45,809 nt of DNA from Bacillota bacterium (GTDB taxonomy: Bacteria > Bacillota > Clostridia > Christensenellales > Aristaeellaceae). The stretch covers positions 1 to 45,809 of the forward strand of contig JAEZJP010000104.1 of assembly GCA_023415715.1 (NCBI GenBank), written 5' to 3'. The notes beneath the pieces are model-generated. The model was not told the origin of the DNA, did no database searches, and saw only the letters and a list, made by a program, of their open reading frames with translations. How positions within the stretch are numbered: position 1 is the stretch's first letter; each line of letters opens with the position of its first letter. The position numbers were made by a program, and so were the translations under genes. Below are positions 1-8,122 of the stretch, piece by piece.

Positions 1-2
1 GT

Positions 3-626
3 TTGATACTCACTTGCATCGCCGCCTATCCGCTGGCATTCGGCGATTTCTATGGCAAAAAGTTCTATAACATATTGATCCTGTTCACCATGTGGTTTAA
101 CGGCGGCATCATACCCACATTTTTGACCATTGGCAAACTGGGCCTTCAAGACAGCCTGTGGGCGCTGATCGTCAACTCCGCGCTGGTAGCGTACAATGTG
201 GTCATCGTCCGCAGTTATTTCCAGTCCATCCCCGTATCCATTGTGGAATCTGCCCGCATCGACGGCGCGAACGACTACCTGATCCTTTTCAGGCTGATCA
301 TTCCCCTGTCCAAACCGGTTTTGGCCACGGTAGCATTGTGGATCATCGTGGGCCATTGGAATGATTACCTCAACTCATTGCTTTTCCTTTCCAGCAGGCA
401 GAATTTCACGCTGCAGCTGATCCTCAAGGAACTGGTGCTCAATGCCGAGGCATCCATCCATAACGTGTCCGCTGCCAGTGATGTCACTACCTCAGGCGCG
501 GCGGCGCTGGGCCAGCAGATGCGCACCGGTGTGCTGGTTGTGTCCATGATTCCCATGATCATATTGTATCCCTTTGTGCAGCGGTACTTCATCAGCGGCG
601 TCATGCTGGGTTCCGTGAAAGGCTGA
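3..626 (+). CDS. Sugar ABC transporter permease, LplC/MalG type (5' partial)
   Basis: Inner-membrane subunit of a CUT1-type carbohydrate importer. The open frame runs off the left edge of the window, so the N-terminal part is missing; the TTG codon at position 3 is internal and not a start. The 207 visible residues contain several hydrophobic segments. They include the cytoplasmic EAA loop that docks the ATPase: VESARIDGAND followed by LFRLIIPLSKPVLA, at about residues 80-107. The C-terminus ends in GVMLGSVKG, as usual for the LplC/YtcP branch. The binding-protein gene follows 59 bases later with its own Shine-Dalgarno. No ATPase gene is visible; CUT1 systems in Bacillota often share one encoded elsewhere (established knowledge). 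Substrate is unknown, but the downstream genes suggest a muropeptide sugar (inference). Confidence 0.93.
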   Translation: MILTCIAAYPLAFGDFYGKKFYNILILFTMWFNGGIIPTFLTIGKLGLQDSLWALIVNSALVAYNVVIVRSYFQSIPVSIVESARIDGANDYLILFRLIIPLSKPVLATVALWIIVGHWNDYLNSLLFLSSRQNFTLQLILKELVLNAEASIHNVSAASDVTTSGAAALGQQMRTGVLVVSMIPMIILYPFVQRYFISGVMLGSVKG

Positions 627-685
627 CATGTTTTCTGCGGGATGGAATCCCGTACACATAATACTACTTGGAGGAGGCTACCTGC

Positions 686-2245
686 ATGAGAAAGACCCTG
701 GCGATTCTCCTGGCCCTGATCCTTGCGCTGTCTGTCGGCTCCGCGCTGGCTGACAAAAGCCCTAATCTGTACTTCGACAAAGAACTGCAGATTACCGGTA
801 TGGGCATCCACTTCAACAACTATCCCAAGGAGTTCGACGGCACCTATTACTTCCCCACCATCCTGGAGCGCACCAATGCCCGCATCAACATCGACTGGCG
901 CGTGGCGGACAATTATGATACCCAGCTGGCTACCGTATTGGCTTCCGGCAAGCTGCCCGACATTATCAACGCCGGCCCCAACGGCATATCCAACCTGGTC
1001 AGCGAAGGCGCGATCATTCCGCTGGATGATTACATGGACCTGATCCCCAACATCGTGGCCGCCGTCGGTGAAAACCGTATGGACAAATGGCGTTCCGCGG
1101 ATGGGCACATTTATGCCATCCCCACCATCGTGGACGTTCCCGGTTCCCAATCCGTAATGGTCCGCCAGGACTGGCTGGATGAACTGGGCTTGAAGGCCCC
1201 CGAAACCTGGGAAGAGTGGCTCACGCTGTGGCGCGCCATCCGTGACAAGGACCTGAACGGCAACGGCGATCCCAATGATGAAATCCCCCTGGCTTTGGAA
1301 AAGGGCGACAATGGCGAGCGCTGCGTAGCCAGCCTGCTCAACGCCTTTGGCATCGCCGCCTCCGCCGATACCCAGTTCTGCGTGCTGGACGACGGCACCT
1401 ACACGCTGGTGTACGAACATCCCCGCTTCCCCGAATTCCTGCAGGCGGTTCAGGATCTGTACAAAGAAGGCCTGCTTGATCCCGAATTTGCGACCCGTAC
1501 CCAGGCCGAACTGTTCACCGCTATGGACAGCAACCTGGTTGGCACCTGCATGACCTGGGCGGAGCGCGCCAAGCTCTCCACCTATTCCAACCGTGAAGGC
1601 GGAGACAAGGATGCCCTGTGGACCTGCGTGCCTCCCATCACCGGCCCTCATGGAGACCGCATGACCCAGGAACGCGCCGCCGTTACCCCCGTGTGGTGCA
1701 TCACCACCGCTGCCCAGGAAGCCGGCAAGGTGGAAGACATCCTCAAGCTGTTCAACTGGAACTTCAGCGACGAAGGCATCGTGCTGTACAACTATGGCGT
1801 GGAAGGCAAGCATCATGACGTGGTGGACGGCAAGTACGTGCTGCGTCCGGAATACATTTCCAACGGATTTGTGGATTACCGTCTGGCCGGCATGGAGTTT
1901 GAACCCTTCGGCGGCAAGTGGCTGACCGACGCGTTCACCCAATGCTTGTTCGCCGGCAAATCCGCCGATCAACTGGATGATGCCTCCCAGTCCTTCTACA
2001 ATGGCTTGGCCGTCGTAAACAACGGCTTCTACTATCCCATGCCGCAGACCCTTTCAACCGACGCCTACACTGAATACCGCGCCGAGACAATCACGGCAGG
2101 CGTATGTGTCATCCGCGACCAGTGCATCGCCGGCCAGATTACCGTGGACGATTTCATGAAGCAATATGGAGACCTTAAGGCAAGGGGCCTCCAGGATATC
2201 ATCGACCAGGGCGCCGCTGCGTACGCGAAGCTGAGCGGAAAGTAA
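686..2245 (+). CDS. Extracellular solute-binding protein, LplA-like
   Basis: Ligand-binding subunit of the importer whose permease lies just upstream. I place the start at the ATG at 686, not the in-frame TTG at 668, because GGAGGAGG at 670-677 sits correctly in front of 686. The product is 519 residues, typical of the LplA branch of family 1 binding proteins. It begins with a signal peptide: MRK, a hydrophobic stretch, then SALA before DKSP. There is no cysteine at the cleavage site, so it is not an obvious lipoprotein. The mature part has the usual two-lobe signatures: LASGKLPDIINAG near residue 80, DGHIYAIPTIVD near 145 and GLKAPETWEEW near 168. A strong hairpin follows the gene, which could raise its transcript level relative to downstream genes. 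Substrate cannot be read from sequence. Confidence 0.92.
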   Translation: MRKTLAILLALILALSVGSALADKSPNLYFDKELQITGMGIHFNNYPKEFDGTYYFPTILERTNARINIDWRVADNYDTQLATVLASGKLPDIINAGPNGISNLVSEGAIIPLDDYMDLIPNIVAAVGENRMDKWRSADGHIYAIPTIVDVPGSQSVMVRQDWLDELGLKAPETWEEWLTLWRAIRDKDLNGNGDPNDEIPLALEKGDNGERCVASLLNAFGIAASADTQFCVLDDGTYTLVYEHPRFPEFLQAVQDLYKEGLLDPEFATRTQAELFTAMDSNLVGTCMTWAERAKLSTYSNREGGDKDALWTCVPPITGPHGDRMTQERAAVTPVWCITTAAQEAGKVEDILKLFNWNFSDEGIVLYNYGVEGKHHDVVDGKYVLRPEYISNGFVDYRLAGMEFEPFGGKWLTDAFTQCLFAGKSADQLDDASQSFYNGLAVVNNGFYYPMPQTLSTDAYTEYRAETITAGVCVIRDQCIAGQITVDDFMKQYGDLKARGLQDIIDQGAAAYAKLSGK

Positions 2246-2306
2246 TACCGGGAAAAGAAAATCTTTTTTCTCGATCCCCGCAAGCTGGCCCAAACATTAA
2301 TAATGG

Positions 2307-2337
2307 GGGGGCTTGGTTATATGCCAAGCCCCCTTTT
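2307..2337 (+). terminator. Intrinsic terminator or attenuator after the binding-protein gene
   Basis: A perfect 10-bp stem (GGGGGCTTGG pairing with CCAAGCCCCC) with a 7-base loop is followed by TTTT. The next gene's Shine-Dalgarno (CAGGAG, 2338-2343) starts directly after the T-run, so this is probably a partial terminator inside an operon. It would give more transcript for the binding protein than for the enzymes. The T-run is short, so some read-through is expected. Confidence 0.7.
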
Positions 2338-2351
2338 CAGGAGAAACCTCT

Positions 2352-4037
2352 ATGCAGTTGCCGGATAATGTAACGATACGGTCGGATGTGCCGTTTGCCG
2401 CCGAAGAACTATCCCGCTATATCACCATGATAATGGGACATGAACCTTGCGATCATGGTTATCCGATCCATGTGCGCGTAACCAAAGCGGGCGGCGAAGG
2501 ATATTCGGTGGAGGTATCTGAAAAGGAAATTGATATTGAAAGCGGAAGCGTACGCGGCGCCGTGTACGGGGCGTATGCTTTTTTGGAAAGCCTGGGATGC
2601 CAGTTTCTTGCGGAGGACTGCGAGATCATCCCGAGTGCGGAGCATATTGAACTTCCGGTTCACTCATTTACCGGAGCACCTGCGTTTGACTACCGGGATG
2701 TATACTGGCGCGGCGCTCTGAACGGGCGGTTTGCATTGAAGATGCGTTTGAACTCAGCACGGGCCGATATCCCACCCGAATGGGGCGGCCGCGTGATGTT
2801 CTTCAACTACAGCCATACGTTTGAAAAATTGGTGCCACCGGAGGAATTCTTCGATACGCATCCTGAGTACTTTTCCATGATAGGCGGAGTGCGCAAATGC
2901 GAAAAGAGCCAGCTATGCCTGACAAATCCCGATGTGCTCCGTATTGTGATTGAGCGTGTGCTGCGCTGGATGAGGGAAAACAGGGAATGTACCATCTTTT
3001 CCGTGGCCATGAACGACTGGTACAGCCCGTGTGAATGCCCATCCTGCAAAGCGCTGGATGAGCAGGAGGGAAGCCGAGCCGGCACCATGATCGCCTTTGT
3101 GAACGCCGTGGCGGATGCGGTGCGAAGCGAATTTCCGAAAAACTTCATCCATACCTTTGCGTATCTTTACTGCCGCAAGGCGCCAAAAACCATCCGTCCG
3201 CGGTCCAATGTGATCGTGAGGCTGTGTGCCATCGAATGCTGTTTTTCCCACCCGATGGTTGCGTGTGGTTATGCGGTGGAACAAATCGATGTGGAAACCA
3301 CCAGCTCCAGGAAATTTGTACCCGCAAGACAACTTTTCAAACAGGATCTTGCCGGCTGGGCGGAGATCTGTGACAACCTGTATATATGGGATTACACAAC
3401 CAACTTCTGCAATTATCTGCAGCCTTTTCCCAACCTGCATGTAATACAGCCCAATTTGAAATTGTTCCGAGATCAAAATGTTCGCGGTGTGTTTGAACAG
3501 GGCAATTATGCTTTGGGCAAGGCAAGCGCCTTTGCCCCGCTGAAGATATATCTGCTTTCAAAGCTTTTATGGAATCCTGACGAGGATGTGGAGGAATTGA
3601 AATCGCGCTTTGTGCGCGGCTATTATGGGGAACCGGCCGCCGGGGCGCTGATGAAATATCTTGCCTTGTGCTATGATGCTGTAACTGAGGAGCACATGAG
3701 CCTGTTTGACGGCGCGGACGCACCTTATCTGACAGAGGCTTTTTTGACCGAAGGGATGATTTTGTTCACTGCGGCGCTGGCGGCAACCACCGATCCTATA
3801 CACCTGGAGCGCATCAGGCGGGAAGAACTGTCGGTGAGGTTCGCTTACCTTGCATCCCTGCCGATGGCGTACCCGGGCAGGAACGCGCTGATAGACGCTT
3901 TTGCCAAAGATGCGATGGAACTTGGTATCGGAGAACTTTTTGAACGGCGGGAGCTGAACGCTTCCTTTGATTGCATGAAGGAAAGCCGCTATGCAGCCCG
4001 CCGTGAAAACGTGCCCTATGCAGTCTACCGTTTATAA
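2352..4037 (+). CDS. DUF4838 domain protein, probable glycosidase-like
   Basis: A 561-residue protein of the DUF4838 family. The start is taken at ATG 2352, 8 bases after CAGGAG; an upstream TTG at 2313 lies within the terminator hairpin and is unlikely. The N-terminal 100 residues look like the alpha/beta domain that precedes GH67/GH20-type barrels (SGSVRGAVYGAYAFLESLG then CQFL). The central part is the DUF4838 core, with a C-x-C-x2-C cluster at Cys227, Cys229 and Cys232 (CECPSC) preceded by MNDWYSP. There is no signal peptide or membrane segment, so it should be cytoplasmic. Its place between a sugar importer and NamZ/MurQ suggests it trims an imported amino-sugar glycoside, for example by releasing GlcNAc (inference). 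No enzyme activity can be assigned from the family alone. Confidence 0.85.
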   Translation: MQLPDNVTIRSDVPFAAEELSRYITMIMGHEPCDHGYPIHVRVTKAGGEGYSVEVSEKEIDIESGSVRGAVYGAYAFLESLGCQFLAEDCEIIPSAEHIELPVHSFTGAPAFDYRDVYWRGALNGRFALKMRLNSARADIPPEWGGRVMFFNYSHTFEKLVPPEEFFDTHPEYFSMIGGVRKCEKSQLCLTNPDVLRIVIERVLRWMRENRECTIFSVAMNDWYSPCECPSCKALDEQEGSRAGTMIAFVNAVADAVRSEFPKNFIHTFAYLYCRKAPKTIRPRSNVIVRLCAIECCFSHPMVACGYAVEQIDVETTSSRKFVPARQLFKQDLAGWAEICDNLYIWDYTTNFCNYLQPFPNLHVIQPNLKLFRDQNVRGVFEQGNYALGKASAFAPLKIYLLSKLLWNPDEDVEELKSRFVRGYYGEPAAGALMKYLALCYDAVTEEHMSLFDGADAPYLTEAFLTEGMILFTAALAATTDPIHLERIRREELSVRFAYLASLPMAYPGRNALIDAFAKDAMELGIGELFERRELNASFDCMKESRYAARRENVPYAVYRL

Positions 4038-4055
4038 TTTGAGGAGGGAACAGGG

Positions 4056-5204
4056 ATGAAAGCACATGTACTCAGCGGCTTGGACTCCATTGCAAAGTAT
4101 GACGCGATACTCCGCGGGCGGCGCATCGGCCTGATGACCAATCCCACCGGTATCGACCATGATTTGCGCAGCACCATCGATATACTGCATGAACGGTATG
4201 GCTTAAGCGCGCTGTTTGGCTGCGAGCACGGCGTGCGGGGCGATGCCCAGGCGGGAGACGCGATTGAAACCTATGTGGACCCGGAGACCGGTGTAACGGT
4301 GTACAGCGTGTACGGCAAATCCCACCGCCTGTCACAGGAAATGCTGGATACCTTTGACGTGCTTGTATTTGACATTCAGGATGTAGGCGCACGGTTCTAC
4401 ACCTACCTGTATTCCCTTTCCTATGCCATGGAGGAGTGCGCCAAGGCCGGCAAGAGCATGCTGGTGCTGGACCGCGTCAACCCCATCGGCGGGGTAAAGC
4501 GCTGCGGCACCATCCTTGACCTTAACTTCCGTTCTTTTGTGGGCGACTATGAATTGCCCACCCAGTATGGCTTGACCATCGGCGAATATGCGCAGTATGT
4601 ACGCCATTATTTGAAGCTTGACCTGGATTTGACGGTAGCGCCGCTCACAGGCTGGAAGCGGGACATGTACCTGGACGATACAGATTTGCCCTGGGTGGCC
4701 CCGTCGCCCAACTGCCAGAAGCTTGATACCGCGCTTGTCTACATCGGCACGTGCATCTTTGAGGGAACGAACGTTTCGGAAGGCCGCGGCACCACGCTGC
4801 CTTTTGAAGTGATCGGCGCGCCTTGGATCGATTCTTCCAAACTGGAAAAGCGCATGGCGGAACTGAACCTTGTGGGCGTGCATTTCAGGCGCACTTCCTT
4901 CAAACCCACCTTCTCAAAGCACCAGGGCCAACTGTGCCACGGCGTGCAGATGCATGTTTTAAACCGGGAAGAGGCGGAGGTATTTCTGGCTGGGCTTAAG
5001 CTAATGGAAATCATACGGGATATGTATCCGGGCAAGCTGGAGTATCTGAGCTGGGATCAGGGAAAGACCCACTCGCTGGATAAGCTGCTGGGCACCGATA
5101 ATTTCCGCCTTGGAAAGCTATCCGCCGATGAGCTTGTATCAAAGCATGCTCCCCAAGTTGACGCATTCACAAAGGCCGTTCAGCCCTTCCTGCTGTACAG
5201 GTAA
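4056..5204 (+). CDS. namZ: NamZ-like exo-beta-N-acetylmuramidase (DUF1343, GH171)
   Basis: A 382-residue member of the DUF1343 family. Its characterised member, Bacillus subtilis NamZ (YbbC), cleaves MurNAc from the non-reducing end of peptidoglycan fragments. Family marks are clear: GLMTNPTGID at about 25-34, the catalytic-loop motif CEHGVRGDAQAG with Glu57-His58, DIQDVGARFYTYLYSL, DRVNPIGG and the C-terminal WDQGKTHSLDKLLG. Unlike secreted NamZ it starts directly with MKAHVLSGLDSI and has no signal peptide, so it probably acts in the cytoplasm on imported disaccharide. The start has a good Shine-Dalgarno (GAGGGA). The neighbours include a GNAT gene and murQ, echoing the B. subtilis ybb/mur cluster. 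Confidence is high in the family, moderate in exact substrate. Confidence 0.9.
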   Translation: MKAHVLSGLDSIAKYDAILRGRRIGLMTNPTGIDHDLRSTIDILHERYGLSALFGCEHGVRGDAQAGDAIETYVDPETGVTVYSVYGKSHRLSQEMLDTFDVLVFDIQDVGARFYTYLYSLSYAMEECAKAGKSMLVLDRVNPIGGVKRCGTILDLNFRSFVGDYELPTQYGLTIGEYAQYVRHYLKLDLDLTVAPLTGWKRDMYLDDTDLPWVAPSPNCQKLDTALVYIGTCIFEGTNVSEGRGTTLPFEVIGAPWIDSSKLEKRMAELNLVGVHFRRTSFKPTFSKHQGQLCHGVQMHVLNREEAEVFLAGLKLMEIIRDMYPGKLEYLSWDQGKTHSLDKLLGTDNFRLGKLSADELVSKHAPQVDAFTKAVQPFLLYR

Positions 5205-5216
5205 AGGAGAAGCAGT

Positions 5217-6266
5217 ATGGACAACACCGTCGTCTTTCGTCCCATGGAATCGTCAGATGTAGGCCAGGTTGTTAATCTGTTCAATCACTCCTGCGAAAGC
5301 GGCGAAGTGGTATACAGCCCCCTTTCGGAAAGCATTTTTGAAAATGATTTCATGAAGCCCAATATGCATGTTTTTGTGGCCGCCGACGGGAGCAACATCA
5401 TTGGCTTTGTCCATGGCGTGCAGAAGGACATCTTTTTGCCGGGCCAGACGCACGAAAACACGCCGGGATATTTGACGCTCATCTTTGTGGACAAAGCGTA
5501 CCGCCGCAGGGGGATCGGGAAAAAACTTATAGACATTCTTTCGGATTCGTTCATCGCTTCCGGCAAAAAGTCCGTTGTATGTTCCGAGTCGAACCCGCTT
5601 CATTTGAACTGGCGGATTCCCGGCACACCCGGGCATGACCACAATAAAGCCCCCGGCGTGGATGAAAATTGTGACGGTTATGGATTTTTGCAAAAAATGG
5701 GCTTTGAGGCAAAGCATCATGAGATCGCCATGTACATGAATCTGAAGGATTATGCATGGCCGGAGAGCATGAATAAAGCCCGGGAGCGCCTTTCCTCTGA
5801 AGGCATCTATACAGGTCGGTACGACGCAAAACTTGGGTATGAGTTTGACGGCATGTGCGACCGGGTGGGCAGCGAATACTGGCGGCATGTATTGCAATTG
5901 GAAACCGCCGCCTGGCAAAAGGGAGTGCCCTGCGAAGATCCGGATCTGTGGCCGGACGGGATAAAACCTTCGGGACCCAGGCCCATTCTTGCGGCTACAT
6001 ATGAAAACCACATCGTTGGGTTCACCGGCCCTGTGGACAAGCAGAAAAGCGGGCGTGGCTGGTTTACCGGCATCTGTGTGGACCCAAACTTTGGCCGCCG
6101 CTCCATCGGAGAAGTGCTTTTCAATCTGCTGATGCAGGAATTTGCTCAAGAAGGCGCAGCCTTTTCCACGCTGTTTACGGGCCTTGAAAACCATGCGCAG
6201 CGTATTTATGAGCGCGCCGGGCTGCGCATAGTATGCAACTTCGCCGTTATGGCAAAGCCGCTGTAA
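5217..6266 (+). CDS. GNAT acetyltransferase with two GNAT domains
   Basis: A 349-residue protein built of two GNAT folds. The first covers about residues 4-180, with an acetyl-CoA-binding stretch LIFVDKAYRRRGIGKKLID (the R-R-x-G-I-G-K loop). The second covers about 215-349, with TGICVDPNFGRRSIGEVLF in the matching place. An AAAGGAG ribosome site lies just upstream of ATG 5217. It sits 12 bases after namZ and about 80 before murQ; B. subtilis also carries a GNAT gene (ybbJ) by its muramic-acid genes. The acceptor is unknown; an amino sugar or amino acid from peptidoglycan would fit the context (inference). Confidence 0.85.
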   Translation: MDNTVVFRPMESSDVGQVVNLFNHSCESGEVVYSPLSESIFENDFMKPNMHVFVAADGSNIIGFVHGVQKDIFLPGQTHENTPGYLTLIFVDKAYRRRGIGKKLIDILSDSFIASGKKSVVCSESNPLHLNWRIPGTPGHDHNKAPGVDENCDGYGFLQKMGFEAKHHEIAMYMNLKDYAWPESMNKARERLSSEGIYTGRYDAKLGYEFDGMCDRVGSEYWRHVLQLETAAWQKGVPCEDPDLWPDGIKPSGPRPILAATYENHIVGFTGPVDKQKSGRGWFTGICVDPNFGRRSIGEVLFNLLMQEFAQEGAAFSTLFTGLENHAQRIYERAGLRIVCNFAVMAKPL

Positions 6267-6346
6267 ACGCAGCACTCGCTCATCGTGACCGGTATTGCAA
6301 AGTTTAATCACGGCCTGCCAGGCCGGAGACGGGAAAGTGAAAACGG

Positions 6347-7270
6347 ATGATTCAGCTAAACCGTATCGATACCGAACAGGTCAACCCGCGCACCGCGCAA
6401 ATAGACAGGGAAGATACCCTGGGCATTTTGAGGCTGATCAACCAGGAGGATCAGCTTGTAGCGCTTGCGGTGGAAAAGGAGCTTGAACATATTGCGCTTG
6501 CCGTAGATGTGATCTATGACAAATTGCTCCACGGCGGGCGCTTGGTGTATTGCGGCGCGGGAACCTCCGGCCGCCTTGGCGTGCTGGATGCCGTGGAATG
6601 CCCGCCCACCTATGGTGTTTCCGGTGATTTGGTGGTAGGATTGATCGCGGGGGGCGAAAAGGCCTTTGTCCGCGCCGTGGAAGGCGCGGAGGATAATGAC
6701 AAACAAGGGAGAATTGATTTACAGGACATCGGCTTTTCCAGTGCGGATGTGCTGGTTGGCATAGCGGCCAGCGGCCGGACCCCCTATGTGCTGGGGGCCA
6801 TGAAATATGCCGGAGAAATTACAGCGCCGGTGATCGGCCTTACCTGTTCCAAGGGCTCGCAAATGGCGCAATATGCCTTTGTTATGATTGAGCCAATCAC
6901 AGGACCGGAAGTGATCACAGGCTCCACACGCATGAAGTGCGGCACGGCACAGAAGATGGTGCTCAATATGCTGTCCACGGCCGTCATGGTCAAGCTTGGC
7001 AAAGTATATGGCAACCTCATGGTTGACGTAAAGGCTACAAACGAAAAGCTGATCGAAAGAGCGGTGTCCATCGTTTGTGCAGCCACGGGCGCGGATGGTG
7101 AAACCGCGAGGTGTACGCTTGTACAATGCGGGTTTTCAGCCAAAGTGGCCATTGTGATGCTCCTGTGCGGCATAGGTTTTATAGAAGCCCGGAAAGCGCT
7201 GGACCTGGCGGACGGGCATATCGCAAGGGCGGTACGGCAATGCATGACGGCCCTTCACAAGGAATCGTAA
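6347..7270 (+). CDS. murQ: N-acetylmuramic acid 6-phosphate etherase
   Basis: Cytoplasmic SIS-domain lyase/hydrolase that converts MurNAc-6-phosphate to GlcNAc-6-phosphate and D-lactate. The 307-residue length is typical of MurQ. The SIS signature YCGAGTSGRLGVLDAVECPP is at about 68-87, with Glu84 matching the catalytic Glu83 of E. coli MurQ. Glu115 in EGAEDN matches E. coli Glu114. GPEVITGSTRMKCGTAQKM is the conserved second half of the sugar-phosphate site. The start ATG follows GGGAAAG. No MurNAc kinase or PTS gene is seen in the window, so phosphorylation must come from a gene upstream of the window or elsewhere. The genes that follow are for lactate oxidation, which matches its second product. 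Confidence 0.97.
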   Translation: MIQLNRIDTEQVNPRTAQIDREDTLGILRLINQEDQLVALAVEKELEHIALAVDVIYDKLLHGGRLVYCGAGTSGRLGVLDAVECPPTYGVSGDLVVGLIAGGEKAFVRAVEGAEDNDKQGRIDLQDIGFSSADVLVGIAASGRTPYVLGAMKYAGEITAPVIGLTCSKGSQMAQYAFVMIEPITGPEVITGSTRMKCGTAQKMVLNMLSTAVMVKLGKVYGNLMVDVKATNEKLIERAVSIVCAATGADGETARCTLVQCGFSAKVAIVMLLCGIGFIEARKALDLADGHIARAVRQCMTALHKES

Positions 7271-7297
7271 GTATATTTCAAAGAAAGGCAGCTTTTC

Positions 7298-8122
7298 ATG
7301 GAAATATTGGTTTGTATAAAGCAGGTACCGGAAACCAATCAGGTGGAAGTGGACCCGGTGACCGGGGTGCTCAAGCGGAACGGCGTCCTTTCCAAAATGA
7401 ACCCTTATGACCTTTATGCGCTGGAAACTGCGCTCAGGCTTCGCCAAACGTATGGCGGAAGCGTCAGCGTGATCAGCATGGGTCCGCCTCAGGCACAGCA
7501 TACCATTCGGGAAGCTTATGCCATGGGGGCCGACAGAGGCATACTGCTTACCGACCGCCGCTTCGGCGGGGCTGATGTGCTGGCTACGAGCTATACCCTT
7601 TCCCAGGGAATTAAAAAGGCCGGGCCGTTTGATGTTATTTTGTGCGGTAAGCAGACAACAGATGGGGATACGGCCCAGGTGGGACCGGAAATTGCGGAGT
7701 ACCTGGACATTCCCAGCCTTGCCAATGTTACCTCCATCCTGTCTGTGGAAGAAGATGCTATTGTGGTTAAGGCCGACATGGGCGGCGATGTGGAGGAGGC
7801 ACGCGTTCTGTTTCCGTGCCTTTTATCCGTGGAGAAGGACATTTATCAGCCAAGGCTTCCTTCCTTTGTCCGCAAGATGGACACAAAGGACAAGCCCATC
7901 ACGTTATTGGGCCTTGATGATATGGATGACCGGGATGAAAAGCATTACGGTCTTACGGGTTCGCCTACCCAGGTGCAGCGCATTTTTCCACCGGAATCGC
8001 ACGTGCACCAGGAAATTTGGCATGGAAGCGGGCAGGAACTGGCCGATAAGCTTTATGATATGCTCTTAAAGCAAAAGATCCTTCCGCAGGGGAAAGGCGG
8101 AACAGTGATATGGCAAAACTGA
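7298..8122 (+). CDS. etfB: Electron transfer flavoprotein subunit beta (EtfB/LctB type)
   Basis: Small subunit of an electron transfer flavoprotein, 274 residues. It opens with MEILVCIKQVPET. It carries the alpha/beta nucleotide fold marks AMGADRGILLTDRRFGGAD (about 75-93), ATSYTLSQGIKK and LCGKQTTDGDTAQVGPEIAE. In the bifurcating Etf group this subunit holds the flavin that splits electrons between NADH and ferredoxin (established for A. woodii LctB-type proteins). A Shine-Dalgarno (AAAGAAAGG) precedes the ATG. It overlaps etfA by 13 bases, so translation is coupled. Its position behind murQ suggests it serves lactate rather than fatty-acid oxidation. Confidence 0.94.
   Translation: MEILVCIKQVPETNQVEVDPVTGVLKRNGVLSKMNPYDLYALETALRLRQTYGGSVSVISMGPPQAQHTIREAYAMGADRGILLTDRRFGGADVLATSYTLSQGIKKAGPFDVILCGKQTTDGDTAQVGPEIAEYLDIPSLANVTSILSVEEDAIVVKADMGGDVEEARVLFPCLLSVEKDIYQPRLPSFVRKMDTKDKPITLLGLDDMDDRDEKHYGLTGSPTQVQRIFPPESHVHQEIWHGSGQELADKLYDMLLKQKILPQGKGGTVIWQN

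Noticed and set aside
638..652. Terminator between the first permease and its binding protein
   Set aside because: CGGGAT/ATCCCG is only a 6-bp stem without a T-run; the genes are closely spaced and functionally linked.
365..1972. 535-codon minus-strand open frame opposite the first permease and binding protein
   Set aside because: It lies antisense to two well-supported genes, has no recognisable motif or ribosome site, and is composed like the reverse reading of GC-rich third positions.
5253..6311. 352-codon minus-strand open frame opposite the GNAT gene
   Set aside because: It is antisense to a protein with two clear GNAT domains; its own sequence is rich in His, Cys and Arg and shows no domain.
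6296..6346. Terminator between the GNAT gene and murQ
   Set aside because: A small CGGCCT/AGGCCG hairpin is present, but the stem is short and no T-run follows.
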